This document shows positions 9,214-18,400 of a stretch of 64,000 bases of DNA, one piece after another. Within the stretch, counting starts at the first letter, position 1. Each line of letters begins with the position of its first letter. The DNA is from Leptospiraceae bacterium (GTDB lineage: Bacteria; Spirochaetota; Leptospiria; Leptospirales; Leptospiraceae). The notes under the pieces are model-generated. The model made no database searches and was not told the origin of the DNA. It saw only the letters and a program-made list of their open reading frames with translations. The position numbers and the translations under genes were made by a program. The stretch lies in contig JADJFV010000031.1 in NCBI GenBank assembly GCA_016708435.1, forward strand, positions 124,001-188,000. Reading direction: 5' to 3'.

Positions 9214-10463
9214 TTTACTCCTTTTTCTGATTCTTCTTCCCTTCTCTTTATTTTCCTTAGATGTAAAAAAGAATTCAGATTCTCCAGGAAGTGAAATTAC
9301 TCCATCTCGCGTGGAGACAAACAAAGCTCCTTTAGAAATAGATGAAGCAGAAGGAATCAAAGATGTTGAGCATTCAGGAGACAGCTCATCCAAGAAAAAA
9401 GCAAAGAAGCATAGTCTTACTCCTGAACAATTAAAAAAGAAAAAAGAAATCATAGAGAAAGTCCTTAAGTTTGGCTCTAACAAAGAAAGAAAAGAGGCTA
9501 TGCGTGAGTTGTCGCATCTATCAACAGAAGGACTAGACGAATTAGTTAAAATTGTTTCCGATACTCTCGCAAATGATACTGACAATGGAATCAAAGTATC
9601 TTGTCTAAGAACACTTGCAGAGCTGGAAGTAAAAACAGAATCCAAGAATATCATCGAAGCAGTTAATAACAAATCAGATGATGTCAAAGACGCAGCCATT
9701 CATACAATTCAAAAACTAAAAATCGAAGAAGCATCCGAAGAACTAGGATCATTTTTAAAGAATCAAGATTTTACAAAGAGTAGCACTCTCGTTTCTGCCA
9801 CAATTAATACTTTATCAGAACTAGAATCAGGAAAGAACAGTTCTGAATTCTTAGAAAATAAATTTAGAGACAAGACTACAAGCTTAGATTTGCGTTCAAG
9901 CATTGCTTTGTATTTTGGAAAGATAAAAGACAATAAAGCAGAGTCTGCACTCTTAGATGTTGCGACTGACGATTCAGAAGATGTAACTCTCCGCTCTTAT
10001 TCAGTCAATTCATTGGGTAAGATGCATTCTCCTCGAGCAGTATCAGAGCTACGAACAATGCTTGCAAAGATAAATGAATCAAAGAGTAAAACGGATATTA
10101 AGAAAAACTCAGGACTAAAACTCTACGTAATCAGTGCACTCATTTTACTTGGAGACAAAGACATTCTTAAAAGACTTAATTGTCTACGCAAAAGACGATG
10201 ATCCTGCTGTGCGGCTAAGAGCGATTAAACAGTTAGGCGAAGTTCCCGATCCAAATGTGATTGAACTTGTAGAATACAAAGCACAAAGAGACCCAAATAG
10301 AAAAGTCCAGGAATTAGCAAAGAAAATCATTGAGGAATGGAAACAAAAAGGCGTTACTGATAGTAAGGGACAGATGAAAAATTCTACGACTACTCCGGAC
10401 TCTTCTTCTCCTAAGCCTATTGTAGAGAAAAAAGAAAACCTAGTTCTACCTGATAAACGCTAA
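9143..10463 (+). CDS. Secreted HEAT-repeat protein, frameshifted
   Basis: Two overlapping frames make one protein of about 440 residues. An N-terminal Lys-rich stretch and hydrophobic segment (NNLLLFLILLPFSLFS) act as signal peptide. Alpha-helical HEAT repeats fill the rest, and a Pro/Ser-rich tail ends it. The first frame stops at 10201 in the middle of a HEAT repeat, and the same repeat continues in the +1 frame to 10463. Removing one A from the AAAA run at 10169-10172 gives GDKDILKDLIVYAKDDDPA and an intact repeat. ATG 9143 is my best start; an in-frame ATG at 9092 and TTG at 9170 are alternatives, all within the upstream receiver gene. A scaffold role in the periplasm is inferred. Confidence 0.75.
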
Positions 10464-10475
10464 GAGGATTTTTCT

Positions 10476-11012
10476 ATGCGCAAAATACTTTTACTTCTAA
10501 TATTTAGTTTTATCGTTTCTGCTGAGTCCCCTCCTCCCTCCGAAAAATACAATGGAGATATTTCTACCAAAGAAAAAAGGATACGTCAATACAAAGAAGA
10601 AATTACAGATGTGTCTTATCGATTCCCCGAACAACTAAAACTATTCTTCAAAAAGACTTACAGCGATTATGCGGTATTCTATGATCGCAATGGCGATGAA
10701 GTATATTATCGCTATCGCAAAAACAAATTCGATTCAGAAGCAGAGAAAAGATTAACCGGATTATTTTCCGGTCAAGCCTATCGAGTGAATGGGGAGTATG
10801 CCGGAGTAGCAAGATTTACAGATGCAGTGAATGGAAATTTACTTCCCTATCCAGTGATTTACTTAAAAGACGAAGCTGACCGATGGTGGTCTTATGAATC
10901 TGTATCCAAATACGATGTAATCACTGTTAACCACTTAAAAGATCGCAACACAATTCCAGTTTATAAACTTATTTCGTTTGAATCCACTGGTGTGGATGAG
11001 TTGATTTATTAA
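10476..11012 (+). CDS. Secreted protein of unknown function
   Basis: A 178-residue protein with a signal peptide (MRKILLLLIFSFIVSAES, cleavage near 16-18) and an RBS GAGG seven bases upstream of the start. The mature part is rich in Tyr and charged residues (YYRYRKNKF, RWWSYESVSKYD). No Cys stands at a lipobox position. It follows the HEAT-repeat gene after 12 bases and probably shares its transcript. Not recognised as any named family. Confidence 0.65.
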   Translation: MRKILLLLIFSFIVSAESPPPSEKYNGDISTKEKRIRQYKEEITDVSYRFPEQLKLFFKKTYSDYAVFYDRNGDEVYYRYRKNKFDSEAEKRLTGLFSGQAYRVNGEYAGVARFTDAVNGNLLPYPVIYLKDEADRWWSYESVSKYDVITVNHLKDRNTIPVYKLISFESTGVDELIY

Positions 11013-11063
11013 GTAATAACGTCTTGAATTCTTACATGGGCTGAGACATGCGGGGAGTATTGC

Positions 11064-11076
11064 GCCCCGTTGGGGC
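11064..11076. repeat. GCCCCGTTGGGGC hairpin repeat, copy 1
   Basis: A perfect 5-bp stem with a GTT loop, followed by TTTA. The identical block, with the same flanking CTT, occurs at 33045-33057. It could act as a weak terminator after the secreted-protein gene, but recurrence at a distance suggests it is also a dispersed repeat. Confidence 0.55.
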
Positions 11077-11146
11077 TTTAGTAAATTTGCACAACTTTAT
11101 CGTTACTGTTCAATGAGATTGACGAGTTTTTAAAAACTGGTTTTTC

Positions 11147-11413
11147 TTGGACATCAAAGGTATATCTTACATAACCCCCGACTCTTCTGTTCTCTTTATG
11201 AATAAGGAGCAATCCGATTTTGCTATACCCCTTTGTAGAAAAATAGTGGAACTTATTTGTGAGAAGTGGTATTTAAGCTTTTCATTTGTGGGATTAGAAT
11301 GGAAGAAGTTGATACAAATTTCTAAAAAGGAAAATGGAATGCTCCGAGTCCATTCACTAGGCATTATGAAAGAAGCTGAATTTACCGAAAAACGATTTTA
11401 CATTTTAGACTGA
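11147..11413 (+). CDS. Short unknown ORF containing direct repeat copy 1
   Basis: An 88-residue frame starting at TTG, with an alternative ATG at 11198. Bases 11193-11287 are repeated at 12133-12227. The second copy soon breaks off into a stop, while this copy continues for about 40 more residues (VGLEWKKLIQISKKENGML..., ending FYILD). It has no recognisable domain. It could be a real small gene of which the second copy is a remnant, or a passenger frame in a mobile repeat. Low confidence that it is expressed. Confidence 0.35.
   Translation: MDIKGISYITPDSSVLFMNKEQSDFAIPLCRKIVELICEKWYLSFSFVGLEWKKLIQISKKENGMLRVHSLGIMKEAEFTEKRFYILD
11193..11290 (+). repeat. Direct repeat copy 1 flanking the TumE module
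   Basis: Bases 11193-11287 match 12133-12227 with one mismatch (T at 11260, C at 12200), i.e. 94 of 95 identical at a constant offset of 940; similarity fades after 11290. The two copies lie in the same orientation on either side of the toxin-antitoxin pair. Confidence 0.9.
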
Positions 11414-11445
11414 GATAATACAATTGAATGAAATAAGGAAATTTT

Positions 11446-11745
11446 ATGGAAATGATTAGAGAAGAAAAAACTTTATCGAAAATCCTTGCTCATGAACTAA
11501 ATATACCAAAGGAAGAATTATTTTTCTTTGCAGCAAAAGCATTACTAGAGAAAAATTTATTACAGGTAAATTCAAAAATACTTTCCATTGCTGGCAAATA
11601 TAAAATAGCCTCAATATATGAATTTGAAGAGTTGTATAAAAAAGGATTAGTAGAAGAAAAAGATTCCTGGGAAGACTTTCAAGAATTTGATCACCTTGAA
11701 TATAAACGAGATAAAATAAAGGAAATTTTAAGAAGTCTGGCTTGA
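11446..11745 (+). CDS. Putative antitoxin of TumE-type pair
   Basis: A 99-residue acidic, Lys/Glu-rich protein that is entirely helical in appearance, with no signal peptide. It is encoded directly before the TumE-like gene, whose TTG start overlaps its TGA stop (TTGA at 11742-11745). By position, size and coupling it is the likely antitoxin. I do not see a helix-turn-helix, so it is not an obvious Xre-type TumA. The C-terminal part (WEDFQEFDHLEYKRDKIKEI) is an amphipathic helix suited to wrapping a toxin. The role is inferred from context. Confidence 0.55.
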   Translation: MEMIREEKTLSKILAHELNIPKEELFFFAAKALLEKNLLQVNSKILSIAGKYKIASIYEFEELYKKGLVEEKDSWEDFQEFDHLEYKRDKIKEILRSLA

Positions 11746-12104
11746 TAGTTCCTTTTCATAAAATCAATCAAATCTGCGAAGATTTCTCAGACATTATTGT
11801 AGATATATCTGAATTGGAAGAGAATTCTTTTAAGGTTATATTTATTGACCAAAGCTATTTAACAATTTGGTTTTCTTTAAAATTGCAAAATAAATTCAGC
11901 TATCATTGGGAAAGACGAAATTTAGATGGGACAATATTTCGTCATGATAATGCAGCTCATTTAAAATGGAAAGACATTCCTACGTATCCTAACCATTTTC
12001 ACAATGGCTCAGAAGAAACTGTAGAATCTAGTTTGCTTTCTGGTAATTATGAACAATCAATAACAGAGTTTTTAACATTTATCCGAAACTATTTAATAAA
12101 ATAA
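11742..12104 (+). CDS. TumE-family (DUF6516) toxin
   Basis: A 120-residue protein beginning at TTG. The central YHWERRNLDGTIFRHDNAAH and the PTYPNHFHNGSEETVESS segment match the hallmark of TumE/DUF6516 proteins, which normally read FHW-rich, R-DNAPHH, PHH-H-G and V-PSE. TumE proteins are the toxic partners of small two-gene modules. The first gene of the pair lies immediately upstream. Both lie between 95-bp direct repeats, suggesting the pair arrived as a unit. Biochemical activity cannot be read from the sequence. Confidence 0.72.
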   Translation: MIVPFHKINQICEDFSDIIVDISELEENSFKVIFIDQSYLTIWFSLKLQNKFSYHWERRNLDGTIFRHDNAAHLKWKDIPTYPNHFHNGSEETVESSLLSGNYEQSITEFLTFIRNYLIK

Positions 12105-12132
12105 AATTTTACTCCGCTTAGTTCAAAACACA

Positions 12133-12290
12133 TCTTTATGAATAAGGAGCAATCCGATTTTGCTATACCCCTTTGTAGAAAAATAGTGGAACTTATTTGC
12201 GAGAAGTGGTATTTAAGCTTTTCATTTATGAGAATAGCATAGGGTAGAATTATGAGAGAGGTTGGATGCAGATTTGCCGCTTCAGCGCCA
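12133..12290 (+). repeat. Direct repeat copy 2 plus degenerate repeat B
   Basis: The first 95 bases (12133-12227) repeat 11193-11287. They are followed by a degenerate tail (AATTATGAGAGAGGTTGGATGCA region, 12249-12271) related to 15367-15405 and 22482-22543. This block fills the left half of the 378-base gap between the TumE gene and the OmpA-like gene. The rest of the gap (12291-12426) shows nothing recognisable. Confidence 0.8.
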
Positions 12291-12426
12291 GAAAGACACA
12301 CCTAGCCAGACAACTATATATCAATCAGAGGCTTGAATAGAAAATTGCAGCAGATTTTGAGAGTCACAATGTAAGTAGTTACCCTTAACTATATATTTTT
12401 TAATAAATAATCTCTACTTTTTCTTA

Positions 12427-12455
12427 TTGCATTCTCTTAAAAACTAGCCTATGAT
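12427..12455 (+). promoter_or_regulatory. Sigma-70-like promoter of the OmpA-like operon
   Basis: TTGCAT (12427-12432) and TATGAT (12450-12455) are separated by exactly 17 bases. Transcription would begin near 12462, leaving a leader of about 20 bases before ATG 12483. Five of six matches in each box makes this the best promoter seen in the window. Confidence 0.5.
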
Positions 12456-12482
12456 ATAAACTATCTATTGTAGGTAGACACC

Positions 12483-13460
12483 ATGAAACATAAAATTATT
12501 TTTATTATTTTTATTTTAGCACAAGGGTGTGCAAATACAGAGCAATTGCGCATATACAATCCATACCCAGATAAGGATATTATTTTAGAGAGAAAGAATG
12601 TCTCCTGTAATGATTCATCTGAAATAAAAGTTTGGTATATTTTGTATGGAAGTTATCCTTTAAACACTGTTAATACAAAAGAAATCTTTCCCTCTCCTGA
12701 TTACTCGTATAAGGTTGAACAATTTGCGACAGGAGGAGATAAATTTTTATCTCTTATCACAGGTTTATTTTTTTCTGTTAGTCGTAAAACATTACGAGTA
12801 GAAACCTGCCAAGTTGTAAAAAAGGATGCTCTACCTGAAAAGAAAGGAGAGCCTGCTATTCCTAATTCACCCAGCCAGAGTGATATAAAGCTTGGAGAAT
12901 TGGAAAAGGAAGTGGCTTTTTTAAAAGGAAAAATTTCAGGTATTGAGTCAACAGTTGCAATGGTTTCATCAAATCCTCCTATCGAAAATCGAAAACCGGA
13001 ATCTTCTACTGAATACACACAATCCAGAGTTGTAGCTAATTCTAATAAGCCAGAGGAGGAAAGTAAGGAACAAACACAGAATTTCGCTTTTGGTAAAGAA
13101 AACACAGCAAGGAATATAAATCAAGGGGGACTACTCCACTCTTATTTTCTTTTTAAAACAAATTCATTTTCACTAAACCAATCAGAGAAAAAAAAATTAG
13201 AGAAATTGCATTCGATTTTAGACAAACCTAATTCAAGACTTCTGATCGTAGGCTATGCGGATAAGACTGGTAAGTTTCAATCAAATCTAAGTCTTTCCTG
13301 GCAAAGAGCATTAAAGGTTAAAAGAATTTTGATAGGTTTGGGAATAAAGGAATCTCGGATTCAATTATCTGCGGCAGGTGAAACAGGGGATTCAAAGAAA
13401 AGTAAAATTGCGGAACTATCTAGAAGAGTAGATTTATATTTACTCGAGGAGAATTTATGA
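12483..13460 (+). CDS. OmpA-family lipoprotein
   Basis: A 325-residue protein. The signal peptide ends in the lipobox-like LAQGC, so Cys17 is likely lipidated. A middle region (about 130-210) has a short coiled coil (KLGELEKEVAFLKGKISGIE) and a hydrophilic linker. The C-terminal OmpA domain (about 215-320) has the peptidoglycan-binding pattern: GYADKTG, NLSLSWQRALKVKRIL, SRIQLSAAGE and SRRVDLYL. It should tether the outer membrane to peptidoglycan. Its ATGA overlap with the next gene implies co-translation with the Big_5/NHL surface protein. A good promoter lies just upstream. Confidence 0.88.
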   Translation: MKHKIIFIIFILAQGCANTEQLRIYNPYPDKDIILERKNVSCNDSSEIKVWYILYGSYPLNTVNTKEIFPSPDYSYKVEQFATGGDKFLSLITGLFFSVSRKTLRVETCQVVKKDALPEKKGEPAIPNSPSQSDIKLGELEKEVAFLKGKISGIESTVAMVSSNPPIENRKPESSTEYTQSRVVANSNKPEEESKEQTQNFAFGKENTARNINQGGLLHSYFLFKTNSFSLNQSEKKKLEKLHSILDKPNSRLLIVGYADKTGKFQSNLSLSWQRALKVKRILIGLGIKESRIQLSAAGETGDSKKSKIAELSRRVDLYLLEENL

Positions 13461-15358
13461 AGATGCATATCATGAAAAATCAAAAGCAACGGATATTTTT
13501 AATGCTTTCTTTTGTATTATTCTTTGCCATTGGAGAATGTGGATGGGCTGGATTAAATCAACTCCCTCAGCAAGATACGAAGGATAATGAGAAACTACTA
13601 TTAGCATTACCATTTTTTTCTGTCAACAGAGGGACTACTTCTAGTGTTGCACCTACTACTACTTCTAGTGTCGCGCCTACGATTATTTCGGTTTTGCCAG
13701 CACAAAATGCGATTGATGTTTCAATCAGTTCAAGTATTATTATCTCATTCAGTAAACCAATGACTCCTACAAGCATAGACTCCACTACTATAACATTGCT
13801 TCAAGGAACTACTACTGTTTTATCTCAAATAAATATGCTGAATAGTGAGGTAGCAGTGATAGTGCCATCTGGTAATCTTTCTACCTATACTTCTTATACA
13901 GTTACAATTACAACTGATGTAAAATGCATTGAAGGAATACCATTGGCTACACACTATGCATGGAATTTTACCACTGGAGCAGATAGTCTTCCATTGAGTG
14001 TTGTTTCTGTTAGCCCAGCTAACACAACTTTAAATGTATCTCCCACAGCGGGTATCCTCGTTACATTTCAAAAAGCAGTAGATTCAGCTACTTTAATTTC
14101 GGCAAATATTACCATCACGGCGAATGGAAGTCTTTTTCCAATGGTATTAACGATTACTCCAGTTGGGACTTCTGCTGTATTAATTTCATCTACTACTCCT
14201 TTGGCAAATTTTACCCTTCATACATTGCAACTAACGTCTGGAATTAAGGATACATCTGGTAATGCACTGACTGGTAATCCTTATACTTCTGTCTTTACTA
14301 CTTCTTCCGAGTCCGGAGTTGATGGGGGATCGGTAACTACAATATCAGGTCCGCTTTCAGTTGCTTCTGGAACGGCAGAAGGAACTGCTCTAAATCCATT
14401 TCTTGCAAGGTATAATCTGCCAAGATTTTTAGCATGGGCAAATATTGCTGGGACTGAAAAACTTTTTATCACGAACATGTCTGGCAACAATTTAAGAATT
14501 CTCATTCTCTCAGGGGCTACTGCTGGTTTAACGACAAGCCTTGCGGGATTAAATAGTCCAAGAGGTGTAATTATAAATCATGCGAATACAGAACTTTTTA
14601 TAACAAATACAACTGGTCAAAATATTAAAAAGGTAACATTGCCTTCTACTCTTGTCGCAGCAGCCCTAGCAGGTTCAGGAGTAGCTGGTTATGTAAACGC
14701 TACTGGTGTTGCTGCTCGATTCTATAATTCAGAAGGAATTGCCATTGATTCTGAGGGAATTTTATTTGTAACTGATCAAACAAATCATGTAATTCGTAAG
14801 ATTACATCGGCTGGCGTAGTAACAACACTTGCAGGAGCTTACCCTACTGTTATATCAGGATCTATAGATGCAACAGGAACTTCTGCAAGATTTAATGCAC
14901 CGAGAGGAATTGCTATTGATGCATCTAACAACATATATGTTACAGATAGCAACAATCACACAATCAGAAAAATTACTCAATCTGGAATAGTAACTACTAT
15001 TGCTGGTAGCGCACTCAATCCAGGATATGAAAATAGTAGCGGTGTTGCAGCTAGATTTAATACTCCACAGGGAATCGTCTTTGTTCCAGCCCAAGCTCCA
15101 AACATTGGAGGGATGCTTTTAATTACGGATACTCTCAATCATGCGATACGTATGCTTGATCCGAATACGGGAATGGTAACTACTTATGCTGGTCCATTAT
15201 CTGCAACAACAGGTGGAGTTCCCTTAGCAGGATATGTGAATTCAACTCGTTTTGCTTCCAGGTTTAATTACCCAGTCGGAATTACCGTTAACCCCTCATC
15301 TGGTGTTGTTTACATTACAGATACGAATAATTATGCAATCAAGAAAATAACATATTAA
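13457..15358 (+). CDS. Secreted Big_5/NHL-repeat surface protein
   Basis: 633 residues. The N-terminus is a signal sequence (IFLMLSFVLFFAIGEC), with Cys as a possible lipid anchor. Two bacterial Ig-like Big_5 domains follow (about 70-170 and 175-275), each starting with PxxxVSVLP/SPANxxxxV and containing the F-KP/KAVD pattern. The C-terminal 330 residues hold NHL repeats (GVVTTLAGA... ARFNAPRGIAIDASNNIYVTDS and several variants), which fold as a beta-propeller. ATG 13457 overlaps the stop of the OmpA-like gene; a second ATG at 13463 is possible. Likely an outer-membrane lipoprotein displayed on the surface, with a binding role inferred from the domains. Confidence 0.85.
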   Translation: MKMHIMKNQKQRIFLMLSFVLFFAIGECGWAGLNQLPQQDTKDNEKLLLALPFFSVNRGTTSSVAPTTTSSVAPTIISVLPAQNAIDVSISSSIIISFSKPMTPTSIDSTTITLLQGTTTVLSQINMLNSEVAVIVPSGNLSTYTSYTVTITTDVKCIEGIPLATHYAWNFTTGADSLPLSVVSVSPANTTLNVSPTAGILVTFQKAVDSATLISANITITANGSLFPMVLTITPVGTSAVLISSTTPLANFTLHTLQLTSGIKDTSGNALTGNPYTSVFTTSSESGVDGGSVTTISGPLSVASGTAEGTALNPFLARYNLPRFLAWANIAGTEKLFITNMSGNNLRILILSGATAGLTTSLAGLNSPRGVIINHANTELFITNTTGQNIKKVTLPSTLVAAALAGSGVAGYVNATGVAARFYNSEGIAIDSEGILFVTDQTNHVIRKITSAGVVTTLAGAYPTVISGSIDATGTSARFNAPRGIAIDASNNIYVTDSNNHTIRKITQSGIVTTIAGSALNPGYENSSGVAARFNTPQGIVFVPAQAPNIGGMLLITDTLNHAIRMLDPNTGMVTTYAGPLSATTGGVPLAGYVNSTRFASRFNYPVGITVNPSSGVVYITDTNNYAIKKITY

Positions 15359-15366
15359 CTTTACTC

Positions 15367-15405
15367 CTGAGGTTGGATGCAATTTACTAGAAAGAGAAAC
15401 ATAAG
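15367..15405 (+). repeat. Degenerate short repeat, copy C
   Basis: The segment GAGGTTGGATGCAATTT then CTAGAAAGAG aligns with the repeats at about 12249-12271 and 22482-22543. It sits in the gap between the NHL protein and the hybrid kinase. Confidence 0.55.
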
Positions 15406-15479
15406 TTTTTTGAACCGAATTACTTGCTTTTTTTAACTTTACAGGTCCAACTGATTTTAGAAAATATTATTTAGAAGAC

Positions 15480-18400
15480 ATGGCAATAAAAGACCCCAGC
15501 AATACACCCGTCCCCCCAAATGAAAAAGAAAGACTAAAGTCACTGCTAAGCTATAACCTGCTAGATACCTTGCCTGAACAACAATTTGATCGGCTTACCC
15601 GATTAGCCGCTTCCATTTGTGGAGTACCCATTGCACTTGTGAGCCTGATAGATGAAGACCGCCAATGGTTCAAGTCGAACTTTGGTCTCGATGCCACAGA
15701 GACACCACGTAATATTTCTTTCTGCCAGTATGCCATTATGGATAAGCAGATATTTGAAGTTACAGATGCGACCCAAGATAAACGTTTCGAGAAGAACCCT
15801 TTCGTCACAGGTGATCCTAATATACGGTTTTATGCCGGCCAACCGCTAATAACACCAGATGGTTTTGCCCTTGGAACGTTGTGCGTAATAGATCGAATAC
15901 CTAAAAATCTGTCCGAAAGCCAGAAAGAATCTTTGCGACTATTGGCAGAAGAGGTAGTCGACAATATTATTGCTAGACGTGAACATCAGAATCTCAAACG
16001 AAATACAACCCTGCTTAACGATGCCCAACGAATAGCAAATTTAGGAGCCTGGGAACTTGACCTCGCTACCGGTAAAACCATTTGGACTGATGAGGTCTAT
16101 ATTATCCACGAAGTAGACAAAGACTTTGACCACAATAAGGTAAACGGAATTGAATTCTACCATCCTAGTGATCGTTCTGTGATTTCCCAAGCCATCAATA
16201 AAACTATCGAACAACTTGTTCCTTTCGATGTTACCTGTCGATTTATCACAGCCAAAAGCAATCATCGTTGGGTACGAGCTTCGGGCTATCCCATTGTATT
16301 AGATAGGAAAGTAACACACGTATTTGGAATGCTCCAAGATATCACCGACCAAAAACAAAAAGAGCAGGAAATTCGTAACATTACTAACGCCGTTGATGCG
16401 AGTTCTTTGGTCTCTATGACAGATAGTAAGGGAATCATTGTAAAAGTCAACCACCTCTTTTGTGAAATCAGTGGCTATTCCGAAGCCGAACTACTAGGAC
16501 AAAACCACCGTATCATTAATTCCGGCTACCACGATAAACCATTCTGGCAGGATCTGTGGAAAACCATCTCTTCGGGTAAAATTTGGAAGGGAGAAATTAA
16601 AAACCGTGCCAAAGATGGCAGCGAATACTGGGTGTATTCTGTAATCAATCCAATCTTTGATGAATCCGGCAAGATTACGCATTATTTGTCCATTCGCAAG
16701 GATATTACAAGCCGTAAAAAAGTAGAACTTGAACTGAAAGCTGCCCAACAAAAACTCGATAGCATTTTTGTAGAAATGGACGATGTTGTATGGTCGGTAA
16801 GTCTGCCCGATTACAAAATGTTGTTTATGACACCATCGGCTGTTAGACTGTATGAAATTTCCTATGAAGACTTTATGGCGGACAATACTTTCTGGGAAAA
16901 AGTAATATATGAAGACGACAAGCAAGTCATCAACAAAATTTACAAGCAGTTGAGCGAGCAGGGTCACTATCACGAAGAATATCGAATTGTAACCAGAAGC
17001 GGAAAAATAAAATGGATCTCTAACAAAGGCAAGGTGATTCACGATGCGCTGGGTCTACCTATCCGTCTTGATGGGTATGTAAGTGATATTTCTGAGAACA
17101 AATTTAACGAGCAGTATTTGAAAGAAAGTGAAGCGAATCTCCTCGAAGCCCAAAGCATCGCCAAAATGGGTCGCTGGGAACTTGACCTGATATTTAACCG
17201 TCTACATTGGTCAGATTCTGTTTTTGAAATCTTTGAAATAAACAAAGAGAAATTTGGCGCCACCTACGAGGGCTTTTTAAGCACCATACACCCTGATGAC
17301 CGTGATTTGGTAAACAATGCCTATACCCACTCTCTAGAAACTAAACAGCCCTACGAAATTGTACATCGTCTACAAATGAGTGACGGGCGCATCAAATGGC
17401 TGAAAGAAAACTGCCGAACTGATTATGATGCGGAAGGAAAAGCTCTCCGTAGTGTGGGAATAGTGCAGGATATCTCCCTACAAAAAGAAGCTGAGTTGGA
17501 TATCATTCAAACCAAAGAAAAATATCAATCATTGATTCAGAATATACCAGGTATTACATATCGCTGTAAATTTGATGCTGACTGGACAATGCTGTTTATG
17601 AGTGGCGAGGTTGTACAGGTTTGCGGTTATCCTGCGAATGATTTTATCAATAATGCAGTTCGGAGTTATGGCAGTCTTGTGCATCCTGATGACCAAGATT
17701 GGACCGCCCGTGAAGTTACACGCTGTATTGATCAAAACATCCCCTGGGATTTTGAATACCGTACTTTGCACCAAGATGGTAGTGTGCTCTGGTTTTATGA
17801 AAAAGGACTGGCAATCAGAAACGAAAAAAATGAAGTCGTTTATCTCGATGGCTTTATTCTGGATGTAACTAACCGTAAACGAGCAGAACTTGAATTAGAG
17901 AAAACCAAAAACTTCCTAGCACAAACCAACCAGGTGGCGCGGGTTGGTGGTTGGGAGTTTAACAATTTGACAGGAGAAATTACTTGGTCAGATACTATTT
18001 GTGAAATCCATGAAGTGCCACATGGTTATGTACCCATCTTTGACGAGATGGCAAATTTTTATACCCCCGAAAGCTGGACACAACTCGAAAAAGCCATTCA
18101 ACAAATCCAGATAAGTGGCACACCCTATGACCTAGAATTGCAGATAAAAACTGCAAAAAGTCGCCTGCTTTGGGTAAGGGCGATTGGCAATGCAGAATTT
18201 AAAGATGGTAAGTGCATTCGAATGTTTGGTGTTTTGCAGGATATTGACACCGATAAGAAAAACCGTTTACGAATCCAGAAAAGTGAAGAAGCTCTTAAAA
18301 ACGCACAACAGATTGCGAAAATGGGCAGTTGGGAACTTGATTTTCTAACCAATGAAATAGTTTGGACAGAAGAATTGTACAAAATGTATGGGTTTGACCC

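Noticed and set aside
9130..9699. Minus-strand open frame of 189 codons opposite the HEAT-repeat gene
   Set aside because: Ser/Phe-rich antisense of Lys/Glu/Asp-rich coding sequence.
10134..10463. Separate 109-residue gene
   Set aside because: Its first 10 residues are out of frame with the HEAT repeat, and the rest continues that repeat; it is the second part of the frameshifted gene, not an independent gene.
12089..12301. Minus-strand frame shared by both direct repeats (NEKLKYHFSQISSTIFLQRG)
   Set aside because: Both repeat copies keep it only because the repeat itself is nearly identical; no RBS or domain, so neither strand of the repeat is convincingly coding.
16494..17042. Long open frame (182 codons) on the minus strand inside the hybrid kinase
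   Set aside because: It is the antisense shadow of PAS-coding sequence; the plus strand is clearly the real frame and the predicted peptide has no sensible domain.
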